Positions 1-9,347 of a stretch of 64,000 bases of DNA are shown here, piece after piece. Every line of letters starts with the position of its first letter. Position 1 is the first letter of the stretch. The translations under genes and the position numbers were made by a program. A model generated the notes under the pieces. That model was not told the DNA's origin. It saw only the letters and a program-made list of their open reading frames with translations, and did not search any database. The DNA comes from Chitinolyticbacter albus (GTDB lineage Bacteria; Pseudomonadota; Gammaproteobacteria; Burkholderiales; Chitinibacteraceae): assembly GCF_024437655.1 (NCBI RefSeq), contig NZ_JANBVF010000030.1:17264-81263 (forward strand), written 5' to 3'.

Positions 1-867
1 GTCTACATCACCGGCGAATCGGGCAGCGGCAAGGAGCGCGCGGCGCGCTTGATCCACGCGCGCAGCAATCGCTCCGCCCAGCCTTTCGTCGCGGTGAACT
101 GCGGCGCGATTCCTGAGAACCTGATGGAAAGCGAGTTCTTCGGCTATCGCAAGGGCGCGTTCACCGGTGCAGACCAGGATAGAGACGGCTTCTTCCAGGC
201 CGCCACCGGCGGCACGCTGTTTCTCGACGAAGTCGCCGATCTGCCGCTGGCGATGCAGGTGAAGCTGTTGCGCGCGATTCAGGAGCGCAAGGTGCGCAAG
301 GTGGGCAGCACCAGCGAGGATGCAGTCGACGTGCGGCTGATCTCCGCCACGCACCAGAACCTGGCGCGCTGCGTCGAGGGCGGCAAGTTCCGCCAGGATC
401 TCTATTACCGGCTCAATGTGATCGAGCTGAAGATGCCGCCGCTGCGCGAGATGGGCGATGACATCGTGCTGATTGCCAGACACGTCCTGGCGCGCCTCGC
501 TCAGCAAAATGGCATGAGCATGCCGGCGTTTGCCACCGACGCGCTGAAGGCGCTGCGTCAGTATGGGTTTCCGGGCAATGTGCGCGAGCTGGAAAACACG
601 CTGGAGCGGGCGCTGGCGCTCTCCGATGGCACGACGATCACATCCGATGACCTGCAATTGCAGCCACAGACCTTCGAAGGCGACGTGGAGACCGGTGGCG
701 CCGGTGGGCCGCTGCAGGACTACCTCGACCGCGTCGAGCGCAACGCGATCGCCGATGCGCTCGAAAAAACCAACGGCAACCGCACCCAGGCGGCGAAACA
801 CCTGGGTGTCACCTTCCGTTCGCTACGCTACCGGATGGATCGACTCGGTATCGCGGGCAAGGACTAA
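1..867 (+). CDS. pilR: PilR-like sigma-54-dependent response regulator, 3' part
   Basis: The reading frame is open from the first base, so the N-terminal receiver domain lies outside the window. What is seen is a sigma-54 AAA+ activator domain: the Walker A motif GESGSGKE in the first codons, the sigma-54 contact loop GAFTGA, Walker B (LFLDEV) and the arginine-finger region. A Fis-type helix-turn-helix follows at the C-terminus ([19 protein letters not shown]). This C-terminal helix is typical of PilR, which with the sensor PilS activates type IV pilin transcription. The downstream ampD neighbour fits pilR loci in Neisseriales and relatives. Assignment to PilR rather than another NtrC-family member is inference, because the receiver and any pilS are not visible. 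Confidence 0.8.
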   Translation, partial: VYITGESGSGKERAARLIHARSNRSAQPFVAVNCGAIPENLMESEFFGYRKGAFTGADQDRDGFFQAATGGTLFLDEVADLPLAMQVKLLRAIQERKVRKVGSTSEDAVDVRLISATHQNLARCVEGGKFRQDLYYRLNVIELKMPPLREMGDDIVLIARHVLARLAQQNGMSMPAFATDALKALRQYGFPGNVRELENTLERALALSDGTTITSDDLQLQPQTFEGDVETGGAGGPLQDYLDRVERNAIADALEKTNGNRTQAAKHLGVTFRSLRYRMDRLGIAGKD

Positions 868-1134
868 GAACCTGCTCACGATCTTTTCGCGCCGGCGCCG
901 GTCCGTAAAATGGTCAGGCACAAGGCGGACGACGCTGCCAATAGCAGTGGCTATTGGCAAGGAGTGCAACGCAGTGAGTGACCGTTTTACGGGCCGGCCC
1001 TTCGGGTTCGCGCCATTGCCGACAGCGCGCGGCGTTACGCGCCACTTGTGGTACCCGTACCACAGCGTGTCTCGTGCCTTGCGCGCTGCCAGCACTGCCG
1101 CGAACGCTGGTGCGAAAAGACCGTGAGCAGGTTC
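867..1134. mobile_element. MITE-like element with 23-bp terminal inverted repeats
   Basis: The segment fills the gap between the pilR stop codon and the next start. Its ends at 868-890 and 1112-1134 are inverted repeats matching at 22 of 23 bases (outer sequence gaacctgctcac). A TA dinucleotide flanks each end (865-866 and 1135-1136), as expected for Tc1/mariner-IS630 type insertion. Inside are further stems: a perfect 9-bp stem at 936-944/951-959 and a tgtggta/taccaca stem in the right half. No plausible protein is encoded. It is likely a non-autonomous element mobilised in trans; no transposase is in the window. Confidence 0.65.
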
Positions 1135-1139
1135 TAGCC

Positions 1140-1835
1140 ATGCTGTTCCAGCTGCCGCGCTGGGTCTGGCTGGGTGGTTTCGTGCTCGCCTGGGTGGCGG
1201 GCCTCGTCAATGTGGTCGGCTATCTCAGTTTCGAGCATCAGGCGGTGACGCACCTGACCGGCACCACGACCTTGCTCGGTGCCGCGCTGGCCCAGGGCCA
1301 ATGGGGCGCATCCGGCCACTTGCTGGCCGTGATTGCCTCCTTCGTTGGCGGCGCGCTGCTCAGCGGCCTTATCATCGGCGACGGTGCGCTGCGGCTTGGT
1401 CGCCGCTACGGTATGGTGCTGGGGCTTGAAACGATCGCGCTGGTGCTGGCGGTGCCCCTGTTGGAGCACGAGCTGATCTGGGGCAGCTATCTGGCTGGGC
1501 TCGCCTGCGGTTTGCAGAACGGCATGGGCACCACGTACAGCGGCGCGGTGGTGCGCACCACCCACGTGACCGGCATGCTGACCGATCTGGGTCTGGCGCT
1601 CGGCCAGTGGCTGCGCGGGCGGGCAGTCGAGCCGCGCAGGCTGACGCTGTGCCTCGTGGTGGTGTCCGGCTTTCTGCTGGGAGCCCTGTGCGGCGCACAT
1701 TTATTTGCAGCGCTGCATTACGCCGCGCTCTATGTGTCGGCCGCGACCACGTTCGCGCTGGCCCTCGTCTACTGGCTATACCGTTGGCGTACGCATGCGG
1801 GTGGCCTTGCCGGAAAAGATCATGCAGATCGATGA
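1140..1835 (+). CDS. YoaK/DUF1275 family membrane protein
   Basis: A 231-residue integral membrane protein. It has about six hydrophobic segments and the DUF1275 features VAGLVNVVGYLSF near the N-terminus and CGLQNGMGTTYSGAVVRTTH in the middle, the latter with the conserved HVTG continuation. The substrate of this family is not established. The start is the ATG six bases after the MITE-like element. The frame is open further upstream, but those codons are repeat sequence. The only Shine-Dalgarno-like stretch (gagcagg, 1125-1131, 8-nt spacing) belongs to the element's right end. The gene overlaps the following ampD start by 14 bases, suggesting translational coupling. Confidence 0.85.
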   Translation: MLFQLPRWVWLGGFVLAWVAGLVNVVGYLSFEHQAVTHLTGTTTLLGAALAQGQWGASGHLLAVIASFVGGALLSGLIIGDGALRLGRRYGMVLGLETIALVLAVPLLEHELIWGSYLAGLACGLQNGMGTTYSGAVVRTTHVTGMLTDLGLALGQWLRGRAVEPRRLTLCLVVVSGFLLGALCGAHLFAALHYAALYVSAATTFALALVYWLYRWRTHAGGLAGKDHADR

Positions 1836-2403
1836 ACAAGGCTACTGCGACCAGGCGCGCCAGATCGCCAGCCCCAATTGCGATGCCCGGCCGGATGGCG
1901 ATGGGGTGCGTCTCGTCGTGGTCCACAATATCGGCCTGCCGCCCGGCCAGTTCGGGGGCGACGACATCGAGCGGCTGTTCACCAACCGCATCGACCCGGC
2001 CGCCCAGCCGGGCTATGACGAGCTGGCAAAGCTCAGAGTATCGGCGCATTTCCTGATCCGCCGCGACGGTGAGCTGTTGCAGTTCGTGCCGACCGAAGCC
2101 CGCGCCTGGCATGCGGGCGCGTCGAACTGGTGCGGGCGTGAGCGTTGCAACGATTTCTCGGTGGGGATCGAGCTCGAGGGCAGCGATTTCGTGCCGTTCG
2201 AGCCGGCGCAATACCAGGTTCTGCTCGAACTCTTGGACGCGCTGGCCAAACGTTACCCGCTGGAAGCCATTGTCGGCCACAGCGAAATCGCGCCGGGGCG
2301 CAAGACTGATCCGGGGCCGTTTTTCGATTGGACGCAGGTACATGCTGCATTGCCGCAACTGCGGCCGGCAAATCCGGGTGAGCCGGCGGTGGCACGGTTA
2401 TAA
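1822..2403 (+). CDS. ampD: 1,6-anhydro-N-acetylmuramyl-L-alanine amidase AmpD
   Basis: A cytoplasmic zinc amidase that removes the peptide from anhydromuropeptides during cell-wall recycling. The 193-residue length matches AmpD of enterics (about 183). The three expected zinc ligands are visible: His in VVVHNIGLP, His in VGHSEIAPGRKTDPGP and Asp in the same motif. The substrate-site stretch NWCGRERCNDFSVGIELEG is also present. The ATG at 1822 is preferred because ggaaaag lies just upstream. An in-frame ATG at 1795 would add nine residues and deepen the overlap with the DUF1275 gene. There is no linked ampE. Confidence 0.93.
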   Translation: MQIDEQGYCDQARQIASPNCDARPDGDGVRLVVVHNIGLPPGQFGGDDIERLFTNRIDPAAQPGYDELAKLRVSAHFLIRRDGELLQFVPTEARAWHAGASNWCGRERCNDFSVGIELEGSDFVPFEPAQYQVLLELLDALAKRYPLEAIVGHSEIAPGRKTDPGPFFDWTQVHAALPQLRPANPGEPAVARL

Positions 2404-2433
2404 TCCGCGCAACCTCGCATCCAAGCCGCCCCC

Positions 2434-4323
2434 ATGCAATCGTCCCAGAGTTCCCCTTCCAGCCAGGCCGCGCTGACGCTGGCCGCGCTCGGCGTCGTCT
2501 ACGGCGACATCGGCACCAGCCCGCTCTATACGCTGAAGGAGTGTCTGAACGGCCATGTGCCGCTGCCCATCATCCAGGAAAACGTGTTTGGCATGCTGTC
2601 CATGGTGTTCTGGGGCCTGGTGCTGGTGGTGTCGATCAAGTACGTGGTGCTGATCCTGCGCGCTGACAACCGCGGTGAAGGCGGCGTGCTGGCGCTGATG
2701 GCGCTGGCGCTGCGCGAGGCCGGTACCGGAACGCGGCGTGCCTTGCTGTTCACTGCGCTCGGCATCTTCGGCGCGGCGCTGTTCTACGGCGACAGCATCA
2801 TCACTCCAGCGATCTCGGTGCTGTCCGCGCTGGAAGGCATAGGCGTGATCTCGCACCGCTTCGACGGCTATATCGTGCCGGCGACCATCGTCATCCTGGT
2901 TGCGCTGTTCGTGCTGCAGGCACGTGGCACGGCCAGCGTGGGCAAGGTGTTCGGCCCGGTGATGGTGCTGTGGTTCACCGCGCTGGGCCTGTTGGGGCTG
3001 TGGCAGGTGATCCAGTACCCGTACGTGCTGGCGGCGATCAACCCGATCTACGCGCTGCAGTTCATCGTTCACCACGCCTGGCAGGCCTTCGTGCTGCTCG
3101 GCGCCGTGGTGCTGGCGCTGACCGGCGCCGAGGCGCTCTACGCCGATATGGGCCACTTCGGCCGCCCCGCCATTCGCCGCGCCTGGTTCGGCCTGGTGTT
3201 GCCGGCGCTGGTACTCAATTATTTTGGCCAGGGCGCCCTGCTGATGCAGAACCCCGAGGCGATCAAGAACCCGTTCTTTCTGATGGCGCCGTCCTGGGGC
3301 CTGGTGCCGCTGGTGGTGCTGGCGACTGTCGCCACCGTGATCGCGTCGCAAGCGGTGATCTCGGGTGCGTACTCGATGACCAACCAGGCGATCCAGCTCG
3401 GTTTCGCGCCACGCATGAATATCGAGCACACGTCGGACACCGAGATTGGCCAGATCTATGTGCCGGGCATCAACTGGTTCCTACTGTCGGCGGTGATCGT
3501 GCTGGTGCTGCTGTTCCGCACCTCGGGCAATCTGGCCTCCGCCTACGGCTTTGCCGTGACCTGCACCATGGTGATGACGACGCTGCTGGCCTTCACCGTG
3601 CTCGGCAAGCGTTTCACCGGCGCCGCACGCACCGGCATCTTCGCCTTGCTCTCGGTCATGCTGGTGATCGACGTGATGCTGTTCTCGTCGAACGCGCTCA
3701 AGATCCACGACGGTGGCTGGTTCCCGCTGCTGGTCGGCGTGATCGCATTCACCTTGATGATGACGTGGAAGCGCGGCCGCGTCTTGCTGAACGAGAGGCT
3801 GCACCAGGGCGAGCTGCCGCTGGAGGGCTTTGTCGAGTTGATCGAAGCCAGCCCGCCGCAGCGGGTCGAGGGCACCGCCATCTTCATGACCGGCGACGCC
3901 GATCGCGTGCCGCACGCGCTGCTGCACAACCTCAAGCACAACAAGGTGTTGCACGAGCAGGTGGTGTTCATGACGGTGGCGACCACCGACGAGCCTTACG
4001 TGGCGGCGCGCGAGCAGGTGGTGGTGAAGAAGCTGGGCGAGACGTTCTACCAGATCGTCGCGACTTACGGTTTCAAGGAAGAGCCGAGCGTGCCGACCAT
4101 CCTCAAGCAGGTGACGACGCTGCAGCCTGAGCTCGATCTCGATGCGATGCAGACCTCGTTCTTCCTGTCGCGTGAGACCATCGTCGCGGCCAAGTACCCC
4201 GAGATGGCGCTTTGGCGGCGCAAGCTCTTTGCGCTGATGAGCCGCAACGCGGCACGGGCGACCAGCTACTTCAAGATTCCGCCCAACCGCGTCGTCGAGA
4301 TGGGGACGCAGGTCGAGCTGTAA
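2434..4323 (+). CDS. kup: Kup potassium uptake transporter
   Basis: A 629-residue inner-membrane K+:H+ symporter of the KUP/HAK/KT family. The N-terminal signature VVYGDIGTSPLYTLKE is intact. About twelve hydrophobic segments fill the first two thirds, and a soluble C-terminal domain begins near residue 460. Length equals the usual 620-630. No clear Shine-Dalgarno sequence precedes the ATG. The gene is followed by a strong bidirectional hairpin shared with the convergent HAD gene, so it probably ends its own transcription unit. Confidence 0.96.
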   Translation: MQSSQSSPSSQAALTLAALGVVYGDIGTSPLYTLKECLNGHVPLPIIQENVFGMLSMVFWGLVLVVSIKYVVLILRADNRGEGGVLALMALALREAGTGTRRALLFTALGIFGAALFYGDSIITPAISVLSALEGIGVISHRFDGYIVPATIVILVALFVLQARGTASVGKVFGPVMVLWFTALGLLGLWQVIQYPYVLAAINPIYALQFIVHHAWQAFVLLGAVVLALTGAEALYADMGHFGRPAIRRAWFGLVLPALVLNYFGQGALLMQNPEAIKNPFFLMAPSWGLVPLVVLATVATVIASQAVISGAYSMTNQAIQLGFAPRMNIEHTSDTEIGQIYVPGINWFLLSAVIVLVLLFRTSGNLASAYGFAVTCTMVMTTLLAFTVLGKRFTGAARTGIFALLSVMLVIDVMLFSSNALKIHDGGWFPLLVGVIAFTLMMTWKRGRVLLNERLHQGELPLEGFVELIEASPPQRVEGTAIFMTGDADRVPHALLHNLKHNKVLHEQVVFMTVATTDEPYVAAREQVVVKKLGETFYQIVATYGFKEEPSVPTILKQVTTLQPELDLDAMQTSFFLSRETIVAAKYPEMALWRRKLFALMSRNAARATSYFKIPPNRVVEMGTQVEL

Positions 4324-4340
4324 TGGTCGGCCAGCGAGCG

Positions 4341-4367
4341 AAAACGGGCACCAAGGTGCCCGTTTTT
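4341..4367. terminator. Bidirectional rho-independent terminator
   Basis: A perfect stem (acgggcacc / ggtgcccgt) is flanked by aaaa on the left and ttttt on the right. It can therefore terminate kup on the plus strand and the convergent HAD nucleotidase on the minus strand. The right T-run reaches the stop codon of the HAD gene. Confidence 0.9.
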
Positions 4368-5011
4368 CATTGCCAGCCGTTGCGACGCAGCGGCAGGTGA
4401 TGCAACCCAGGCAGCAGCACATCGACCGCCGCGTGACCGCGTCGATGGGGGCGCAGCCACACCGTCTTCATGCCCAGGCGCTTGGCCGTCCTCAGGTTGG
4501 CGATGCTGTCCTCGACCATGATGCAGCGCCGCGGTTGCAGCTTCAGTTGACGGCACAGCCGCCTATAGCTGCGGGCAAACGGCTTGGGCGTGTGCGACAG
4601 CGCGTCGACCCCCACCACGCGCACAAAGTGTCGCGAAATGCCCAGGGCGGCGAGCATGGCGACGCCATAGTGGGTGGGACCATTGGTATAGAGCACCTTG
4701 CGTCCCGGAAGGCGCGCCAGCGTGCGCTTCAGCCCGGCAACCGGATGGAGCGGGGCCACTAGCCGCGGCAGCGGGTGGACGGCGTCGAGAAAGTCGTCCG
4801 GGTCTATGCCCTGGTGGTGACGAATCAGGCCAAGCAGCGTAGCGCCATAGCGCTGCCAGTAGTGGCGACGCAGCCAGTCCGCCTGCTCCTTGCTCACGGC
4901 GAGCCGGCTGGCGATCCAGCGCGTCATCTCGCCGTCGATGACGGGGAAGACGTGGCGGTGCGCGTGATGCAGCGTGTCGTCGAGATCGAACAGCCAGGTA
5001 GGATGGGGCAT
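4367..5011 (-). CDS. HAD-family pyrimidine 5'-nucleotidase
   Basis: A 214-residue haloacid dehalogenase-fold phosphatase. Motif I is FDLDDTL near residue 10, motif II YTNG, motif III a Lys in HTPKPF and motif IV MVEDS. The wording of these motifs and the length fit the pyrimidine 5'-nucleotidase (SDT1-like) subgroup, which dephosphorylates pyrimidine nucleotides or related phosphates; the exact substrate cannot be read from sequence. The start codon sits seven bases after the T-run of a terminator hairpin and has no Shine-Dalgarno sequence, which is odd for an internal operon gene. Confidence 0.82.
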   Translation of the reverse strand: MPHPTWLFDLDDTLHHAHRHVFPVIDGEMTRWIASRLAVSKEQADWLRRHYWQRYGATLLGLIRHHQGIDPDDFLDAVHPLPRLVAPLHPVAGLKRTLARLPGRKVLYTNGPTHYGVAMLAALGISRHFVRVVGVDALSHTPKPFARSYRRLCRQLKLQPRRCIMVEDSIANLRTAKRLGMKTVWLRPHRRGHAAVDVLLPGLHHLPLRRNGWQ

Positions 5012-5017
5012 GGCAGC

Positions 5018-5040
5018 AAAAAGCCGGCGCGCGGCCGGCT
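5018..5040 (-). terminator. Terminator between the CBS gene and the HAD gene
   Basis: Read on the minus strand, the stem agccggc/gccggct is followed by ttttt at 5022-5018. It sits directly after the CBS-domain gene and only seven bases before the HAD start codon, so it should separate or attenuate the two genes. Confidence 0.75.
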
Positions 5041-5059
5041 GGGCGAGGATGGGGTTGGA

Positions 5060-5494
5060 TCAACGTCCGTGAATGTAATGCGAAAGCTGCTCGATGGTGA
5101 ACTCCTGATCGGCGATTTTCTCGCGTACCAGGTCGCCGATCGACAGGATGCCCAGCAGTCTGTCACCGTCGAGTACCGGCAGGTGGCGGATGCGCTTCTC
5201 GGTGATCAGTGCCAGGCACTCGTCGACCAGCATGGTCGGCGGCACACAGACCAGACGCCGGGTCATAATCTCGGCAACGGCGGTACCCGCGGAGGTCTTG
5301 CCCATCAGGATCACCTTGCGCGCATAGTCGCGCTCGGAAAAGATGCCGACGAGCTTTTCTCCTTCCATCACCAGCACGGCACCGATATTCTTTTCGGCCA
5401 TCAGTTGCAGCGCCTGGTAGACAGTGGCCTGGGGCGAGATCGAGATCGTTTCGTTCAGCTGTTTCTCGGCCAACAGGTGGCGGGCATTCTTCAT
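5060..5494 (-). CDS. Tandem CBS-domain protein
   Basis: A 144-residue soluble protein made of two CBS motifs. The first is around residues 15-70 (TVYQALQLMAEKNIGAVLV then GIFSERDYARKV), the second around 78-130 (RHLPVLDGDRLLGILSIGDL). Such stand-alone pairs form a Bateman module that binds adenosyl ligands and senses energy or redox state; the ligand and partner are unknown here. An 84-bp gap separates it from the double-receiver gene upstream, and a terminator follows. Confidence 0.85.
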   Translation of the reverse strand: MKNARHLLAEKQLNETISISPQATVYQALQLMAEKNIGAVLVMEGEKLVGIFSERDYARKVILMGKTSAGTAVAEIMTRRLVCVPPTMLVDECLALITEKRIRHLPVLDGDRLLGILSIGDLVREKIADQEFTIEQLSHYIHGR

Positions 5495-5578
5495 TGGTAA
5501 GCCTCGGGCGGTGGGGACACTTCCAATCTAGTCGCAGGCCTTCAAACCGCAAGGGCGCGCCGGCCACGCCTATTGTGA

Positions 5579-6379
5579 TCAGAGCGCAAGCAGTTGTACC
5601 AGCAGCGCCTTGACGCTTTCGGTGTCGAAGGGTTTGTCACAGATGGCCGAGACGCCCGCCTCCTGCACCGCGGCCAGCCGGCCCTCATTGTGTTCGGATG
5701 ACACCATCAGCACCGGCACCGTGCTTTGCACGCTGCGGGAGCGGATGTATGCGGTCAGCTCGCGCCCGTCCACCTCGGGCATGTTGTAGTCGGTGACGAC
5801 AAGATCAAACATGATCTCATCGAGCGCGGCCATGCCTTCGCGTCCATTGCTGGCCTCGACGAAATGCTCGAAGCCGAGCTTTTCCAGGATCGTCCGGATA
5901 TGGCGGCGTGCCATGGCGCTGTCGTCGACCAGCAGCACCTTGAGGTCATCGACATGCAGCAGGGCGAAGGCGTCGCGATCGACGTCGGCGTTGAGGAAGG
6001 ACAGCGTGTTGTTGAGCGCGAAGGCGAGCTGCTCGTGGGTGAACGGCTTGGGCAGGATGGCGAGCGAACCGGCCTGGCGGATCGGTTCGAGCACCTGCGG
6101 CCGCGTCTCGGACGAGATCAGGATGAAGGGCAGGTGGCCGTACTCGCTGTCTTCGCGCAGCGCATAGACGAGATCGGTACCGGTCATGTCCGGCAGGTAG
6201 AGCGCGCACAGCAGCGCGTCGAGCGGTGGGCCGCCGATGATGCGTTCCATGGCCGACTTGCCGTCGGGTACGTGCTCGACGCGCGTGACGCCCAGCTTGG
6301 CCAGCTCCTGCTGGATGAAGTGCGCCTGCACGCCGGAGGGTTCGACTAGGCACAGGTTCAGGTACTTGAGCTCTATCAT
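5579..6379 (-). CDS. Response regulator with pseudo-receiver plus receiver domain
   Basis: A 266-residue protein of two CheY-like domains with no output domain. The N-terminal domain (about 1-125) keeps the switch Lys (ILPKPF), but its acidic pocket reads LVEPSG and the phosphoacceptor Asp is replaced by Ala59 (CALYLPDMTG). The C-terminal domain (about 145-266) is intact: VLLVDDS, phosphoacceptor Asp in VVTDYNMPEVDG, and Lys in CDKPF. It probably works as a phosphorylation-controlled adaptor in chemotaxis or a two-component relay, with the first domain acting as a docking module. No kinase is adjacent. Confidence 0.85.
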   Translation of the reverse strand: MIELKYLNLCLVEPSGVQAHFIQQELAKLGVTRVEHVPDGKSAMERIIGGPPLDALLCALYLPDMTGTDLVYALREDSEYGHLPFILISSETRPQVLEPIRQAGSLAILPKPFTHEQLAFALNNTLSFLNADVDRDAFALLHVDDLKVLLVDDSAMARRHIRTILEKLGFEHFVEASNGREGMAALDEIMFDLVVTDYNMPEVDGRELTAYIRSRSVQSTVPVLMVSSEHNEGRLAAVQEAGVSAICDKPFDTESVKALLVQLLAL

Positions 6380-6457
6380 GAGGCACCCCGTTGTCAGCTT
6401 TGAGCTTTGGCCCGGCGGCCAACCTTGTCAAGGGTCAGAATGGAATGCCCCGCATGC

Positions 6458-6481
6458 AAAAGGCCACCTCGCGGTGGCCTT
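6458..6481 (-). terminator. argB rho-independent terminator
   Basis: The stem aggccacc/ggtggcct has a tcgc loop. On the minus strand it is followed by tttt. It lies 18 bases beyond the argB stop codon. Confidence 0.75.
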
Positions 6482-6498
6482 CTGGATACGGATGGGGC

Positions 6499-7546
<1,048 letters not shown>

Positions 7547-7549
<3 letters not shown>

Positions 7550-7568
7550 AAATGAACATTCATTTATT
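7547..7568. promoter_or_regulatory. Palindromic TetR-family operator
   Basis: A perfect 22-bp palindrome: half-site aataaatgaa, a 2-bp centre ca, then ttcatttatt. It overlaps the probable -10 box and start of transcription, the usual place for an autorepressing TetR/AcrR-type operator. It is strikingly AT-rich against its surroundings. Binding by the adjacent regulator is inference. Confidence 0.75.
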
Positions 7569-7575
7569 AAATCGG

Positions 7576-8223
7576 ATGGCATTGATGCAGTGCCCACTCA
7601 GCAAACGCTGGTCCCGTCGCAAGGAAGCGCGGCCGCAAGAAATCCTCGAAGCGGCGCTGGAGGTGTTCACCGAGAAGGGCTACACCGCCGCCAAGATCGA
7701 GGATATCGCCAGCCGCGCCGGCGTCACCCGTGGCACGCCCTACCTCTACTTCAGCAACAAGGAAGAGATCTTCAAGGCGGTACTGCGCGAATTGCTGCTG
7801 CCGCAGCTCGGGATGGCCGAGCTTGCACAGACTCCGCTCGAGGGCAGCGCTGCCGATGCGCTGCGCCACATCGTCGGCCTGTGGTGGGAGCGCATGGGCG
7901 CGACGCGTTTTTCCGCGCTGCCCAAGCTGATGATCGCCGAGGCGCGCAATTTCCCGGAAGTGGCGCAGATCTATTACGACGAATTCATCGCACCGGGTCA
8001 GGCGCTGATCCGGCGGGTGCTCGAATACGGCATGGGGCGCGGCGAGTTTCGCCAGGTCGATGTCGACAGCCTGCTGCACCTGATTCCCGCACCCATCGTG
8101 ATGCTGATGATCTGGCAGCACGCCTTCGCCCCCTGTGCCCAAGGCGCACCGCTCGATCCGTACCGCTATCTCGACGCCATGCTGGCCACGCTGCTGCATG
8201 GCATCGCCACCGATTCCCCATGA
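7576..8223 (+). CDS. TetR/AcrR-family repressor of the RND efflux operon
   Basis: A 215-residue regulator with an N-terminal helix-turn-helix at about residues 20-65 (ILEAALEVFTEKGYTAAKIE, then VTRGTPYLYFSNKEEIFKAV). A variable ligand-binding C-terminal domain follows. It is the first gene of an operon with an adaptor, an RND pump and an outer-membrane channel, so it probably represses itself and the pump until a toxic ligand binds. In-frame ATGs lie at 7552, 7576 and 7585. The first falls inside the operator and upstream of the predicted transcript start, so 7576 is chosen. Confidence 0.88.
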   Translation: MALMQCPLSKRWSRRKEARPQEILEAALEVFTEKGYTAAKIEDIASRAGVTRGTPYLYFSNKEEIFKAVLRELLLPQLGMAELAQTPLEGSAADALRHIVGLWWERMGATRFSALPKLMIAEARNFPEVAQIYYDEFIAPGQALIRRVLEYGMGRGEFRQVDVDSLLHLIPAPIVMLMIWQHAFAPCAQGAPLDPYRYLDAMLATLLHGIATDSP

Positions 8224-8240
8224 TCCGAGGATCCTTCCCG

Positions 8241-9347
8241 ATGAAGCAGAGACTTTTCCGCCAGTACCTGTGGCCGCTGGCCCTGGCTGCGTGCGTTACG
8301 CTTACCGCCTGCAAGGAAGAAACCAAACCGGTGCCCGATGTGCGCCCGGTACGCGTGATGCAGGTCGGCGGCGCGGTGGCCGAATCCGGCGCCGAGTTGG
8401 CCGGCACGGTGCGTGCCCATGTCGAGACGCCGCTGTCGTTCCGTATCGGCGGCAAGCTCATCGAACGGCGGGTCGACATCGGCAGCGTGGTCCGGCGCGG
8501 CCAGGCCATCGCCCGCATCGATCCGCAGGATGCCTCGCTCAATGCCACTGCCGCCGATGCCCAGCTGGCGTCGGCCAACGCACGCCTGGCGCAGGCCAAG
8601 ATGGACTACGAGCGCGCGGTGCAGCTCCTGGCGCAGAAATTCGTCAGCCAGGCCGAGGTCGACAACCGCAAGACCGCGCTCGATGCCGCGCGTGAGTCGG
8701 CCAAGCAGGCTGGCGCGCAGCGCGATCTGGCTCGCAACCAGGCCGGCTACACCACGCTGACCGCCGATGCCGACGGCGTGATCACCGAAGTGCTGGCCGA
8801 GCCGGGGCAGGTGGTCGCCGCCGGGCAGGGTGTGGCCAAGCTGGCGCGCGACGGCGTGCGCGAGATCGCGCTCGATGTGCCCGAGCAGCTGCGTGGTGCG
8901 GTGAAGGTGGGCGATGCGGTACTGATCCGCATCTGGGCGCTGCCGGGGCGCGAGATCAAGGGTCATGTCAGCGAGCTATCGCCGGCTGCTGATGCGGCGG
9001 CGCGCACCTATCCGGCTCAGGTGGCGTTCGACGAGGCGGTAACCGATGTGCAACTGGGCATGAGTGCCAGCGTGCGCCTGGCGCAGCCCGGTACCGCGGC
9101 GGCCAATGGCCGTGCCCGCGTGCCGCTGACGGCGCTGTTCGGCAATACCGGCGCGCAGAAGGTGTGGCGCTTCAACGCCAAGGCGGGTACGGTGCAGGCG
9201 GTACCGGTCAAGGTGGCGGCGCTGATCGAGGATGCCGCGCTGGTCGAGGGCGTGCGAGCAGGCGATCTGATCGTCACTGCTGGCGTGCACCTGCTGCGTG
9301 AAGGCCAGCAGGTGAAGCGGCTGGCCGATACGAGGGCCGGCGCATGA
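8241..9347 (+). CDS. RND efflux periplasmic adaptor (membrane fusion) lipoprotein
   Basis: A 368-residue HlyD/AcrA-type adaptor linking an inner-membrane RND pump to an outer-membrane channel. A lipoprotein signal ends in LTAC with Cys24 as the lipidation site. The body shows the biotin-lipoyl half motif (LSFRIGGKLIERRVDIGSVV), a coiled-coil hairpin around residues 95-150 (DAQLASANARLAQAKMDYER) and beta-barrel segments. The stop overlaps the start of the RND gene in ATGA. Start at 8241 is chosen because the signal peptide begins there; the open frame upstream has no family similarity. Confidence 0.92.
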   Translation: MKQRLFRQYLWPLALAACVTLTACKEETKPVPDVRPVRVMQVGGAVAESGAELAGTVRAHVETPLSFRIGGKLIERRVDIGSVVRRGQAIARIDPQDASLNATAADAQLASANARLAQAKMDYERAVQLLAQKFVSQAEVDNRKTALDAARESAKQAGAQRDLARNQAGYTTLTADADGVITEVLAEPGQVVAAGQGVAKLARDGVREIALDVPEQLRGAVKVGDAVLIRIWALPGREIKGHVSELSPAADAAARTYPAQVAFDEAVTDVQLGMSASVRLAQPGTAAANGRARVPLTALFGNTGAQKVWRFNAKAGTVQAVPVKVAALIEDAALVEGVRAGDLIVTAGVHLLREGQQVKRLADTRAGA

